Below, piece after piece: positions 45,844 to 54,322 of a stretch of DNA of 64,000 nt. The notes under the pieces are model-generated. The model saw only the letters and a list, made by a program, of their open reading frames with translations, was not told the DNA's origin and ran no database searches. Location: NCBI RefSeq assembly GCF_000512205.2, contig NZ_CP006644.1:2846520-2910519 (forward strand), given 5' to 3'. How positions within the stretch are numbered: the first letter of the stretch is position 1; each line of letters begins with the position of its first letter. A program made the translations under genes and the position numbers. The DNA is from Sphingomonas sanxanigenens DSM 19645 = NX02 (lineage in GTDB: Bacteria > Pseudomonadota > Alphaproteobacteria > Sphingomonadales > Sphingomonadaceae).

Positions 45844-47769
45844 ATGTCAGATTTGCCGAAGACCCCGCTGCTCGATCAGGTCAACACGCCAGACGATCTG
45901 CGCAAGATCCCCGTCGAATCGCTGCGCCAGCTTGCCGATGAGTTGCGCCAGGAGACGATCTCCGCGGTGGGCACCACGGGCGGGCATCTGGGTTCGGGCC
46001 TCGGCGTCGTCGAACTGACGGTCGCGATCCACTATGTGTTCGACACGCCCAACGACCGGCTGGTCTGGGACGTCGGCCATCAATGCTATCCGCACAAGAT
46101 CCTCACCGGCCGGCGCGATCGTATCCGCACGCTCCGCCAGGGCGGCGGCCTCTCCGGCTTCACCAAGCGCGCCGAGAGCGAATATGATCCGTTCGGCGCG
46201 GCGCACAGTTCCACCTCGATCTCGGCGGCGCTGGGCTTCGCGATCGCCAACAAGCTCGCCCGCAAGCCCGGCAAGGGAATCGCGGTGATCGGCGATGGCG
46301 CGATGTCCGCGGGCATGGCCTATGAGGCGATGAACAATGCCGCGCAGGCCGGCAACCGGCTGGTGGTGATCCTCAACGACAACGACATGTCGATCGCGCC
46401 GCCGGTGGGCGGGCTTTCGGCCTATCTCGCGCGCCTCGTTTCCAGCCGCGAGTTCCTCGGCCTGCGCGAACTCGCCAAGCGGCTGGCGCGCAAGCTGCCG
46501 CGCCCGCTGCACAAGGCGGCGCGCAAGACCGAGGAGTTCGCCCGCGGCATGACGATGGGCGGCACGCTCTTCGAGGAACTCGGCTTCTATTATGTCGGCC
46601 CGATCGATGGCCATAATCTCGAGCATCTCATCCCGGTTCTGGAGAATGTGCGCGACGCCGCCGCGGGCCCGATCCTCGTCCACGTCGTGACCCAGAAGGG
46701 CAAGGGCTATGCTCCGGCCGAGGCTGCGGCGGACAAATATCATGGCGTCCAGACGTTCGACGTGATCTCGGGCGAGCAGGCCAAGGCCCCGCCGGGGCCG
46801 CCGAGCTATACCGGCATCTTCGCCAAGGCGCTCGCCGCCGAGGCGGAACGCGACCCGAAGATCTGCGCGATCACCGCGGCGATGCCGGGCGGCACCGGCA
46901 TCGACCTGTTCGAAAAGCGCTTCCCCGACCGCGCGTTCGACGTGGGCATCGCCGAACAGCATGCCGTCACCTTCGCGGCGGGGCTTGCCGCGCAGGGCAT
47001 GCGCCCGTTCTGCGCGATCTATTCGACCTTCCTGCAGCGCGCCTACGATCAGGTCGTCCACGACGTGGCGATCCAGAACCTGCCGGTGCGCTTCGCGATC
47101 GACCGCGCCGGGCTGGTCGGCGCCGACGGCAGCACCCATGCCGGCAGCTTCGACGTCACCTATCTGGCGACCTTGCCCAATTTCGTGGTGATGGCGGCGG
47201 CCGACGAGGCCGAACTGGTCCATATGGTCCACACCTGCGCGGTTCATGATTCCGGGCCGATCGCGCTGCGCTACCCGCGCGGCAACGGCACCGGTACTGC
47301 GTTGCCCGAAACGCCCGAGCGACTGGAGATCGGCAAGGGCCGCATCGTCCGCCAAGGCAAGACGGTGGCGATCCTCTCGCTCGGCACCCGGCTGGAAGAG
47401 GCGTTGAAGGCGGCCGACCTGCTGGAGGCGCAGGGGCTGTCCACCACCGTCGCCGACCTGCGCTTCGCCAAGCCGCTCGACGAGGCGCTGATCCGCAAGC
47501 TGCTGACCAGCCACGAGGTCGCGGTGACCATCGAGGAAGGTGCCGTCGGCGGGCTCGGCGCGCATGTGCTGACGATGGCGAGCGACCAGGGGCTGATCGA
47601 TGGCGGGCTCAAGCTGCGCACGATGCGGCTGCCCGACATCTTCCAGGATCAGGACAAGCCCGACAAGCAATATGCCGAAGCGGGGCTCGACGCGGCGGCG
47701 ATCGTCCAGACGGTGTTGACCGCGCTGCGCCACAACAGCGCCGGCGTCGCGCAGGGCGCGCGCGCCTGA
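45844..47769 (+). CDS. dxs: 1-deoxy-D-xylulose-5-phosphate synthase
   Basis: 641 residues with three domains. The thiamine-diphosphate domain has [49 protein letters not shown] and the motif [16 protein letters not shown]-x-N. The pyrimidine-binding domain has [18 protein letters not shown] and [19 protein letters not shown]. The C-terminal transketolase domain ends near residue 620. It makes the first intermediate of the MEP isoprenoid pathway from pyruvate and glyceraldehyde 3-phosphate. No promoter is clear in the 190 bases before it. Confidence 0.98.
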   Translation: MSDLPKTPLLDQVNTPDDLRKIPVESLRQLADELRQETISAVGTTGGHLGSGLGVVELTVAIHYVFDTPNDRLVWDVGHQCYPHKILTGRRDRIRTLRQGGGLSGFTKRAESEYDPFGAAHSSTSISAALGFAIANKLARKPGKGIAVIGDGAMSAGMAYEAMNNAAQAGNRLVVILNDNDMSIAPPVGGLSAYLARLVSSREFLGLRELAKRLARKLPRPLHKAARKTEEFARGMTMGGTLFEELGFYYVGPIDGHNLEHLIPVLENVRDAAAGPILVHVVTQKGKGYAPAEAAADKYHGVQTFDVISGEQAKAPPGPPSYTGIFAKALAAEAERDPKICAITAAMPGGTGIDLFEKRFPDRAFDVGIAEQHAVTFAAGLAAQGMRPFCAIYSTFLQRAYDQVVHDVAIQNLPVRFAIDRAGLVGADGSTHAGSFDVTYLATLPNFVVMAAADEAELVHMVHTCAVHDSGPIALRYPRGNGTGTALPETPERLEIGKGRIVRQGKTVAILSLGTRLEEALKAADLLEAQGLSTTVADLRFAKPLDEALIRKLLTSHEVAVTIEEGAVGGLGAHVLTMASDQGLIDGGLKLRTMRLPDIFQDQDKPDKQYAEAGLDAAAIVQTVLTALRHNSAGVAQGARA

Positions 47770-47777
47770 CGGGCGCG

Positions 47778-48665
47778 GTGGCCACCCTCCCCCTGCGCTG
47801 GGCGGATCATCTCCGCCGCGACCGCCGCCGCTCCCCCCACACGGTGCGCGCCTATCAGGCGACGGCCGAGCGGCTGATGGCGTTTCTGACCGATCATCTC
47901 GGCGGCCCGGTCGATGCGGCCGCGCTGGCGCGGCTGGAGGCTTCCGATCTGCGCGCCTTCCTCGCCGCGCGGCGTGGCGACGGCATCGGCAACCTCTCGG
48001 CTGCGCGTGAGCTTTCCGCGGTGCGCGGTTTCCTCGCCTTTGCCGGCGGCGAAGGCGCCACGGTGCCGCGGTTGCGCGGCCCACGCGTCAAGAAGGGCGT
48101 GCCCCGCCCGATTTCGCCCGACGAGGTGATCGCGCTCGCCGAGGATGTCGCCGAACAGCAGGAGGAACCGTGGATCGCCGCGCGCGACTGGGCGGTGCTG
48201 CTGCTGCTCTACGGCGCGGGGCTGCGCATCGGCGAGGCGATGGCGCTGACCGGCGCGATCCTGCCGCTGGGCGAAACGCTGGCGGTCACCGGCAAGCGCA
48301 ACAAGACACGGATGGTGCCAGTGCTGCCGCAGGTGCGCGACGCGCTGGAGGCCTATGCAAGGCTCTGCCCCTGGGCCCCGGCCCGCACCGAACCCCTGTT
48401 CCGCGGCGCGCGCGGCGGGCCGCTGTCGGCCGCGATCATCCGGCGCTCGGTCCGCGGCGCGCGCGCCCGCCTCGGCCTCGGCGATCGCACCACGCCGCAC
48501 GCCCTGCGCCACAGCTTTGCGACGCACCTGCTGGGGCGCGGTGCCGACCTGCGGTCCCTGCAGGAATTGCTGGGCCACGCGAGCCTGAGTTCGACGCAGG
48601 TCTACACCGCGGTGGATGCCGCGCATCTGCTTGACGTCTATCGCAACGCCCATCCGCGCGCGTGA
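47778..48665 (+). CDS. xerC: Tyrosine recombinase XerC-like
   Basis: 295 residues: an N-terminal SAM-like domain (FLTDHLGGPVDAAALARLEASDLRAFLAARR) and the catalytic domain with the first arginine in GAGLRIGEAMAL, HALRHSFATHLLGRGADLRSLQELLGHASLSSTQVYTAV, that is H-x-x-R, H and the nucleophile tyrosine. XerC with XerD resolves chromosome dimers at dif. The GTG start lies nine bases after dxs. XerC and other Xer-type enzymes are hard to separate from sequence alone, but the length and lack of a mobile context favour XerC. Confidence 0.88.
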   Translation: MATLPLRWADHLRRDRRRSPHTVRAYQATAERLMAFLTDHLGGPVDAAALARLEASDLRAFLAARRGDGIGNLSAARELSAVRGFLAFAGGEGATVPRLRGPRVKKGVPRPISPDEVIALAEDVAEQQEEPWIAARDWAVLLLLYGAGLRIGEAMALTGAILPLGETLAVTGKRNKTRMVPVLPQVRDALEAYARLCPWAPARTEPLFRGARGGPLSAAIIRRSVRGARARLGLGDRTTPHALRHSFATHLLGRGADLRSLQELLGHASLSSTQVYTAVDAAHLLDVYRNAHPRA

Positions 48666-48673
48666 GCCGCGGC

Positions 48674-49063
48674 TCAGTTCCGATCGGAAAGCCGCGAGAT
48701 TTCACGCCCGACCAGCGCCTCGACGATCGCCGGCAGATGCGCGTCGAGCCATTCGCGCAGCATCGGGCGCAGCAGGTCGCGCACCAGCCCTTCCAGCGTA
48801 TTGTCCCCCGGCGCCGCGTCCCTGACGACGAGGCCCGACAGCGACGACAGCGCCTGCCGGCTCGCCTCGGCGGCCGCATCCGAAACCAGCGACGATGCGG
48901 GGATGCCCGGCCCGGCGGCGGCCGGTTCGGCGTCGTCGGCCGGATCGTCCGGCTGATCCTCGTCGATCGCGGCACGGCGCGGGCCATCATTCTCCTCGGC
49001 GATGATCCTTTTGATCGACGCGAGTATCTCTTCCATCGACGCGTCTTGCCGGGCTTCGCCCAT
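48674..49063 (-). CDS. popZ: PopZ-type polar organising protein (DUF2497)
   Basis: 129 residues with the PopZ layout: a short N-terminal helix ASMEEILASIKRIIAEEND, a proline/alanine/acidic linker (about 32-75), and the C-terminal helices NTLEGLVRDLLRPMLREWLDAHLPAIVEALVGREISRL that oligomerise. In Caulobacter PopZ forms a pole matrix tethering ParB and kinases. The linker is shorter than in Caulobacter. ATG 49063 and 49066 are adjacent. It ends just downstream of tolC and converges with xerC. Confidence 0.9.
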   Translation of the reverse strand: MGEARQDASMEEILASIKRIIAEENDGPRRAAIDEDQPDDPADDAEPAAAGPGIPASSLVSDAAAEASRQALSSLSGLVVRDAAPGDNTLEGLVRDLLRPMLREWLDAHLPAIVEALVGREISRLSDRN

Positions 49064-49085
49064 CATACCGGTCCCCGTGCGCGAA

Positions 49086-50576
49086 CTACTCGCCGGGCGG
49101 CGTGGCGGGACGCTCCGGCAAAGGCTGAACAGAGGGGGTTTGGGCGGGCGTGTCAACGGTGCGCGTCGATTGCTGCTCCGGATCGGGGCGCGAATGCCAG
49201 TCGAACGCCTTGTTCTTCACCCGCCGATAATTGTCGAGCGGGTCGTAGAGCGGGCCGCCATCCAGCCCCAGGTCGCGCGCCTCGGCCTTGCCCATCGCCG
49301 CGAGCAAGGTGAAGCCGGCGACATAGGCATCCCGCCGCGCGGTTACGAGTTGCACCTGCGCGTTTAGCAATTCCTGCTCGGCGTTGAGGATGTCGAGGAT
49401 GGTGCGATTGCCCACGCTGTTCTCGGCGCGCACGCCCTCCAGCGACAGGCTGTTGGCATCGACCGCGCGCTGCTGCGAATCGATGACCGCCTGCGAGGCG
49501 CGCCAACTGGCGAACGCCGCACGCGTCTGCGCGATCACGCCGCGCTCGACCTCGACCGCCTGCTCGATCGCCTGACCAGAGCGCGCCTGCGCCTGGCGGA
49601 TCTGCGCGGCGGGCCGGCCGCCCTGGAAGATCGGGATCGATGCCTGCAGGCCGATCTGCGCATCCTTCTGCGTCTGGGCGACGCCGATTCCAGGCACGTT
49701 GCTGCCGAGCGTTCCGAGATAATTGACGTAAGACGCGCTGCCGACACCCGAAAGCGTCGGAAGGCGTGCGGCGCGGGCAACCCCGATATCGCGATCCGCC
49801 GCCGCGCGCCGCGCGATGGCGGCGGCGATATCCGGATTGTTCGCGGTCGCCACGTCCACCGCATCGTCGGGGTTCTCGGGCAGGTTGGGCAGCGGTGGTG
49901 GCGGCTCCAGTTCGCCGGGCGGAGTGCCGACGAAACGGATATACTGCTCGCGGCTGTTGATCAGTGCCGCTTCGGCCGAACGGAGCTGGCTCTGCGCCAG
50001 CGCCAGCCGCGCTTCGGACTGGGCGACGTCGGTACGCGTCAGGTCGCCCACCTCGAACCGGTCGCGGGTGGCCTCCAGATTGGTCTGGAGCACGCGGTTG
50101 TTCGCCTGGTTGAGCTGGACGATCGCCTGATCGCGGATGACGTCCATATAGGCCGCGACCACCTGGTTGAACACGCTCGCCTCGGTGCCGCGCAGATCGC
50201 CCTGCCCCGCCTCGACGCGCTTCTTGGCCGCGGCGATGCCGTTGCGCACCAAGCCGCCCTGATAGATCGGGACCTGGAGGTTCACCTGGCCCGCGGCCTG
50301 CCGCGACGGCGCGTTGAACGCGTTGGCGGGGATGACGACAAATTCGGTGTAGCTGCCGCCGAGGCGCAGATCGGGCAGCGCATCCGCCTTGGCGATCGGA
50401 ACGCCCTCGTCGGTCGCGCGCTGCTGCGCGCGCGCCGCGGTCAGGGTCGGGTTGTCGGCATAGGCCTTGATCAATGCCTCGCGCAGCGTCTCGGCATGCG
50501 CAGGCGCACCGGCAAGCAGCGGTGCGACCGCCGCGCCTGCGCAAAGAAGAAATGACTTACGCAGGCAGCGGCGCAT
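49086..50576 (-). CDS. tolC: TolC family outer membrane efflux protein
   Basis: 496 residues. A signal peptide (KSFLLCAGAAVAPLLAGAPAHA) precedes the TolC repeat: ETLREALIKAYADNPTLTAARAQQRATDEGV and a second copy with DIAAAIARRAAADRDIGVARAARLPTLSG, plus the long helical EAGQGDLRGTEASVFNQVVAAYMDVIRDQ and QAEQEL segments. It forms the trimeric outer-membrane channel for RND or type I export. ATG 50576 is chosen as the signal-peptide start. A proline and glutamine-rich C-tail (PEQQSTRTVDTPAQTPS) follows. It lies downstream of pcm, ten bases apart. Confidence 0.94.
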   Translation of the reverse strand: MRRCLRKSFLLCAGAAVAPLLAGAPAHAETLREALIKAYADNPTLTAARAQQRATDEGVPIAKADALPDLRLGGSYTEFVVIPANAFNAPSRQAAGQVNLQVPIYQGGLVRNGIAAAKKRVEAGQGDLRGTEASVFNQVVAAYMDVIRDQAIVQLNQANNRVLQTNLEATRDRFEVGDLTRTDVAQSEARLALAQSQLRSAEAALINSREQYIRFVGTPPGELEPPPPLPNLPENPDDAVDVATANNPDIAAAIARRAAADRDIGVARAARLPTLSGVGSASYVNYLGTLGSNVPGIGVAQTQKDAQIGLQASIPIFQGGRPAAQIRQAQARSGQAIEQAVEVERGVIAQTRAAFASWRASQAVIDSQQRAVDANSLSLEGVRAENSVGNRTILDILNAEQELLNAQVQLVTARRDAYVAGFTLLAAMGKAEARDLGLDGGPLYDPLDNYRRVKNKAFDWHSRPDPEQQSTRTVDTPAQTPSVQPLPERPATPPGE

Positions 50577-50586
50577 CGTGGCCCTC

Positions 50587-51240
50587 TTAGAAGCTGAAAG
50601 TTCGCGGCCGCTCGAAACCGGGCAGCACGGCTGCCTCGGCATCGGTGACACGCTGGAAGCTGACGGCGCCGCCAGCCACGCGACCGATCACCAGACGGGT
50701 GACGCCATCGTCGATCATCGGCGCGGCGATACGGCCGCCCGGCGCGAGCTGCGCGACCAGCGCATCGGGGATCTGTTCCACCGCGCCGTCGATCAGGATC
50801 AGATCATAAGGCCCCTTGTCGGCGGCACCGGCAGCAGCCGGGCCCTCGACGACCGTCACATTGGCCGCATCGGCCAGCGCGATGCGCATCTCGGCGACGA
50901 GTGCGGCATCGCCCTCGACCGCGACGACCGACGCCGCCAGCCGCGCGAGCAGCGCCGCCGCATAACCGGTGGCGGCACCCACCACGAGCGCCTTGTCGGT
51001 GGCGACGACATTCGCCTCGGTCAGAAGGCGGCCCACCACCATCGGCGGGTTGAGCGCGCGGCCGCCGGCCAGGGGCACCGGCGTATCGACATAGGCGAGC
51101 GCGCGACGCGCGGCCGGCACGAAGCGTTCACGCTCCACGGCGCCCATCGCCTCGATCACGCGCACGTCGTTGACGGCGGTGGTCCGCAGCTGGCTCGCCA
51201 CCATCGCGCGGCGAAGGGTTTCAAAGCTCTGATCGTTCAC
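50587..51240 (-). CDS. pcm: Protein-L-isoaspartate O-methyltransferase family protein
   Basis: 217 residues with the PCMT-like layout: MVASQLRTTAVNDVRVIEAMGAVERERFVP, LAGGRALNPPMVVGRLLTEANV, the SAM motif ALVVGAATGYAAALLARLAASVVAVEGD, and DLILIDGAVEQIPDALVAQLAPGGRI. The glycine loop is GAATGY instead of the usual GTGSGY and the substrate serine motif (PYGDG) is not visible. Repair of isoaspartate is therefore uncertain; the alphaproteobacterial subgroup next to tolC may have another substrate. Confidence 0.85.
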   Translation of the reverse strand: MNDQSFETLRRAMVASQLRTTAVNDVRVIEAMGAVERERFVPAARRALAYVDTPVPLAGGRALNPPMVVGRLLTEANVVATDKALVVGAATGYAAALLARLAASVVAVEGDAALVAEMRIALADAANVTVVEGPAAAGAADKGPYDLILIDGAVEQIPDALVAQLAPGGRIAAPMIDDGVTRLVIGRVAGGAVSFQRVTDAEAAVLPGFERPRTFSF

Positions 51241-51363
51241 AACGCCCTCGATGACATAAGTGTGTTAGTGACGCAATACACCAATTGCGCGCTCCGCAAT
51301 TCCCTATCGGTTGCTGCAGCGCACGCCAAGCGTCGTTCGCCGAAAACAGTCGGTCGCTGGTAG

Positions 51364-51392
51364 TTGACAGACGGCTTCGCTTTCATCACATG
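51364..51392 (+). promoter_or_regulatory. Promoter of tRNA-Cys
   Basis: A perfect -35 TTGACA lies at 51364-51369. The expected -10 position after 17 bases (51387-51392) reads CACATG, a weak match, and the tRNA begins 11 bases later. Confidence 0.5.
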
Positions 51393-51402
51393 GCGCCGCT
51401 CC

Positions 51403-51476
51403 GGCCCGATGGCGGAGTGGTGACGCAGAGGACTGCAAATCCTTGCACCCGGGTTCGATTCCCGGTCGGGCCTCCA
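51403..51476 (+). tRNA. tRNA-Cys (anticodon GCA)
   Basis: The acceptor GGCCCGA (51403-51409) pairs with TCGGGCC (51466-51472). The anticodon loop CTGCAAA carries GCA, the T loop is GGTTCGATTCC, and the CCA end is encoded (51474-51476). The total of 74 bases is normal for cysteine tRNA. The four-gene set that follows starts 180 bases downstream, so this tRNA is a candidate integration site. Confidence 0.96.
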
Positions 51477-51655
51477 CTTCCTTTACCGCACCGGCGCGAC
51501 ATGCGCCGAACAGGCGGAAATGCCCGGCCGGTGGCGCGGCCGGGCGGCCCGAAGCCGTGATTTGCGGATGGAGCATCGCCCAAAAGTCCCATACTCTCAT
51601 GCCATAGCCGCGCACACAGACTCGGCGCGACGCAGGGCGGGAGGGGATCTAGACC

Positions 51656-52774
51656 ATGGCGATCTACAGGGTTCTGGGCGAGCAGCTCGTTGCCGAAACC
51701 GAATTCAGCGCGAAGGGCGCGGATCTCGTCCGTTCGCTGAACGCAAGCCTCGCAGGGGGCGATGCCGGGCCCGAGATCATGCTCGACGATGGCAGCCCCT
51801 TCGCCTTCGCCGCCAAACCGGCAGCAGCCGCCACCGCGGCGACGACGGGTTTCACGCCGGTCAGGTTCGGCAGCCCCGTCGCGATCGATATCCGCCACGT
51901 CTATACCGGCAAGGTCGGCGACGATGGCGGCTTCCTGAGCGGCGGCACCGGCGACATCGCGGTCGTTTCGGGGGTCAAGACCTGGGGCGCATTCCAGGCG
52001 AGCGCGCGCGCGCTGAATTGGATCGCGCCCAAGAAGGGCAAGAAATCCAATCTCGGCAAACCCGGCGCGCTGCGCGACGGGACGCCGATCATCGCCTACC
52101 AGAAGGCGATCGCCACCCGCCAGCTGACGGTCACGGTGGAACTTTCATCGGCACCGCGCGACAAGAATATTCTCGATCATCTCGCCAGCGCCTTCACCGC
52201 CGCTGCCGGCATCCCCCTGTTCATGCCCTATTCCGGCGCGCTGCTCGCTGCCGGACAATTGCTGCCGGCCGCGGGCAAGCTGCTCGAATCGATCTCGGGC
52301 AGCCACCGGCAGTGGGATGCCAGCGAGGATCTCAACTTCGGCCTTGCCGGCACGGAGGATGCGGATGCCGGATTCCGCGTGATCGCGGATGCCAATGCCG
52401 GGCTCGAAGGATTGCGGTTCGATGCGAAGAAGGGCCTTATCGATGCGGCGGGCCAAAGCTATTCGGGCGACCAGCCCTATATCGTGATCGCCGTGGACGG
52501 CGCCCCGCAGACCGAACTCGAAGCCTTCACTCCCGCCGTCACGTCGGCAGAGGTGCTCAAGCGCTTCCGCATGGGACAGACCGGCCAGAGCCCGATCATC
52601 GACGACCTGACCGACCTGATGACGATCATTTCCGACGTGAAGTTCCGCGGCCAGGCGATGGACCTCAAGGAAAAGATCGCCGATCTCACCGGCGCCGATA
52701 AGGACAAGGCACAGGCGCAATATGATGCGCTGGTGAAGAACATCATGAAGAAGGAACTCAAGCCGCCGGTCTGA
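51656..52774 (+). CDS. Hypothetical protein of the tRNA-Cys-linked cassette
   Basis: 372 residues, soluble, without signal peptide or TM helix. The first 180 residues are strand-rich (YRVLGEQLVAETEFSAKGADLVRSLN, ATTGFTPVRFGSPVAIDIRHVYTGKVGDDGGFLSGGTGDIAVVSGVKTWG). The C-terminal quarter is helical with a lysine-rich end (DLKEKIADLTGADKDKAQAQYDALVKNIMKKELK). I recognise no family. It is convergent with the hydrolase gene, six bases apart, so they are neighbours but separately transcribed. A G-rich ribosome site (GGAGGGG) lies about ten bases before the ATG. Confidence 0.75.
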   Translation: MAIYRVLGEQLVAETEFSAKGADLVRSLNASLAGGDAGPEIMLDDGSPFAFAAKPAAAATAATTGFTPVRFGSPVAIDIRHVYTGKVGDDGGFLSGGTGDIAVVSGVKTWGAFQASARALNWIAPKKGKKSNLGKPGALRDGTPIIAYQKAIATRQLTVTVELSSAPRDKNILDHLASAFTAAAGIPLFMPYSGALLAAGQLLPAAGKLLESISGSHRQWDASEDLNFGLAGTEDADAGFRVIADANAGLEGLRFDAKKGLIDAAGQSYSGDQPYIVIAVDGAPQTELEAFTPAVTSAEVLKRFRMGQTGQSPIIDDLTDLMTIISDVKFRGQAMDLKEKIADLTGADKDKAQAQYDALVKNIMKKELKPPV

Positions 52775-52780
52775 CGTGCG

Positions 52781-54322
52781 TCAGCGCAGGATGTGGAAGT
52801 CGCAATAAAGATCGGTTTCTTCCACGACGCCATGCTCGAAATCGGCCAGCTCGACGTCCGCAAGGTCGTCGTCGCTTTCCAGCAGGCCCGCCAGCCGGGC
52901 GCGGACGTCCGGCAGCTTGAGGTCGCCGCGCAGGATTCGTCCGCGCGATTGGCGGATTAGCCCCTTGTAGGTTTCGGGATTGGGCATCAGCCAGCCCTTG
53001 CTGCCCTGATGAAGCGCGAAGGCCTCGTCGGTCGGGATCAGCACCACCAGTTCGGGGTGCGTCATCAGTTCTAGCCCCTGCGCCTTCAGGGTCGCGTTGT
53101 GGCTGCCATGATGGCCGACCTTGTAGAGCCGTGCGCGCGCCAGCAGTTGCGCGGAGGTGATATCCAGCTTCGCCCTCGTCTTGTGGTCGGCATAGTCGAC
53201 CTTTTCCCAGGACAGCCAGCTGCCCACCTGCGCGTCGGCGGCGAACAGCATCGTCGTGCCGTCCGGCAGCGCGAAGGCGATGACGAGGCTGGAATTGTTG
53301 GTGTTGCTGTCCATCCGGATCGCCAGCGCATTTTCGACCGGCGCCATGACATTGCCGATCTGGCGATAGCCCTGCCAGCGCCCACAGAGGAAATCCTGCG
53401 CGCAGGCATGGCCGGATGGCGCGGCCCGGCCCGCAAAGCGGCAGGGCGTCGTCGCATCCACATAATGTTCGCGCAGGAATATCTCGGCCGGGCTGAGAGC
53501 GCGCGGGGTTGCCGGCGAGAGCTGTTCGAGCGTGCGCCAGCGATAGCGATCGGAAAAGGGCGAGCGCGCCTGCGCGCGCGCATTGTCGTCGCCCGAAGCG
53601 TCGAGCCCGAGATAGGTCTCCTTCGCCTCGCCGCTGGACGGCAGCGCCTTGAACAGCAGTTTCTCGTCGCGCGGGGGCCCGAGCACATGCGCGCGCAGCG
53701 CCGTATCGCCCGGCGTGTCGAGCACATGACCGGGCGAGAGATAGATGATGTCGCCGGCCACCGCCTTCAGCTGCGCATAAATCTCCCGGCTGTTGCGCGG
53801 CTTCTTGCCGGCGGCGAGCGATGCGGGGTCTTCGTCCAGCCCCTCGAACGCCGGCAGCCCGAAAACGCCGCCGGCCACCGGCGTCGGCACGTCGAGCGCA
53901 ATGCGCAGCGCGGCGAGCTTCTGGTGCGCCGCGGCGAAGCGTTCCTGCAGGCTTGTGCCCATCGCATCGTCGGGATCCTCGGTCCAGCCGAGCCAGAGCT
54001 GGCCGATCTCGATCTTGCGCCCGGCCCTGAACGCCGCCTCGTCGGGCGCCTCGATCACGTCGAAGAACCAGCCCGAGGCAAATTTGAACCCGGCGATATG
54101 GTCGAAATGCTCGTGGGTGACGACCAGCAGGTCGAGCTTGCCGCCGGTCCGCGCCCAGATGTCCGCCGCCACCTCGCGCATCCGCGTCGGCGCGCCCGAC
54201 GTCCCCTGCAATATGCCGAAGTCGATCAGGATATGGCTTCTCGAACCGGCCGCGCCCGCCGTGATCAGGAAGCAATCGCCCAGGAAGCCGCGATACATGC
54301 GGACGGTGACGGGGAAGCTCAT
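52781..54322 (-). CDS. Metallo-beta-lactamase-fold hydrolase
   Basis: 513 residues. The MBL metal site is explicit: HxHxDH as THEHFDHIAG (residues 70-75), a further histidine in YLSPGHVLDTPG, an aspartate in TTMLFAADAQVGSW and the ending YKVGHHGSHNATL, which resembles the ComEC-type MBL hydrolases. There is a long insertion between about 130 and 330. It probably cleaves a phosphodiester or related bond; the substrate is unknown. Its start overlaps the metallopeptidase stop by four bases (ATGA). Confidence 0.85.
   Translation of the reverse strand: MSFPVTVRMYRGFLGDCFLITAGAAGSRSHILIDFGILQGTSGAPTRMREVAADIWARTGGKLDLLVVTHEHFDHIAGFKFASGWFFDVIEAPDEAAFRAGRKIEIGQLWLGWTEDPDDAMGTSLQERFAAAHQKLAALRIALDVPTPVAGGVFGLPAFEGLDEDPASLAAGKKPRNSREIYAQLKAVAGDIIYLSPGHVLDTPGDTALRAHVLGPPRDEKLLFKALPSSGEAKETYLGLDASGDDNARAQARSPFSDRYRWRTLEQLSPATPRALSPAEIFLREHYVDATTPCRFAGRAAPSGHACAQDFLCGRWQGYRQIGNVMAPVENALAIRMDSNTNNSSLVIAFALPDGTTMLFAADAQVGSWLSWEKVDYADHKTRAKLDITSAQLLARARLYKVGHHGSHNATLKAQGLELMTHPELVVLIPTDEAFALHQGSKGWLMPNPETYKGLIRQSRGRILRGDLKLPDVRARLAGLLESDDDLADVELADFEHGVVEETDLYCDFHILR

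Noticed and set aside
45847-48084. 745-codon open frame opposite dxs
   Set aside because: A shadow of dxs and xerC with low-complexity charged composition; dxs motifs on the plus strand are decisive.
51304-51615. Minus-strand frame containing RPGIEPGCKDLQSSASPLRH
   Set aside because: It is the antisense translation of tRNA-Cys, a classic spurious protein.
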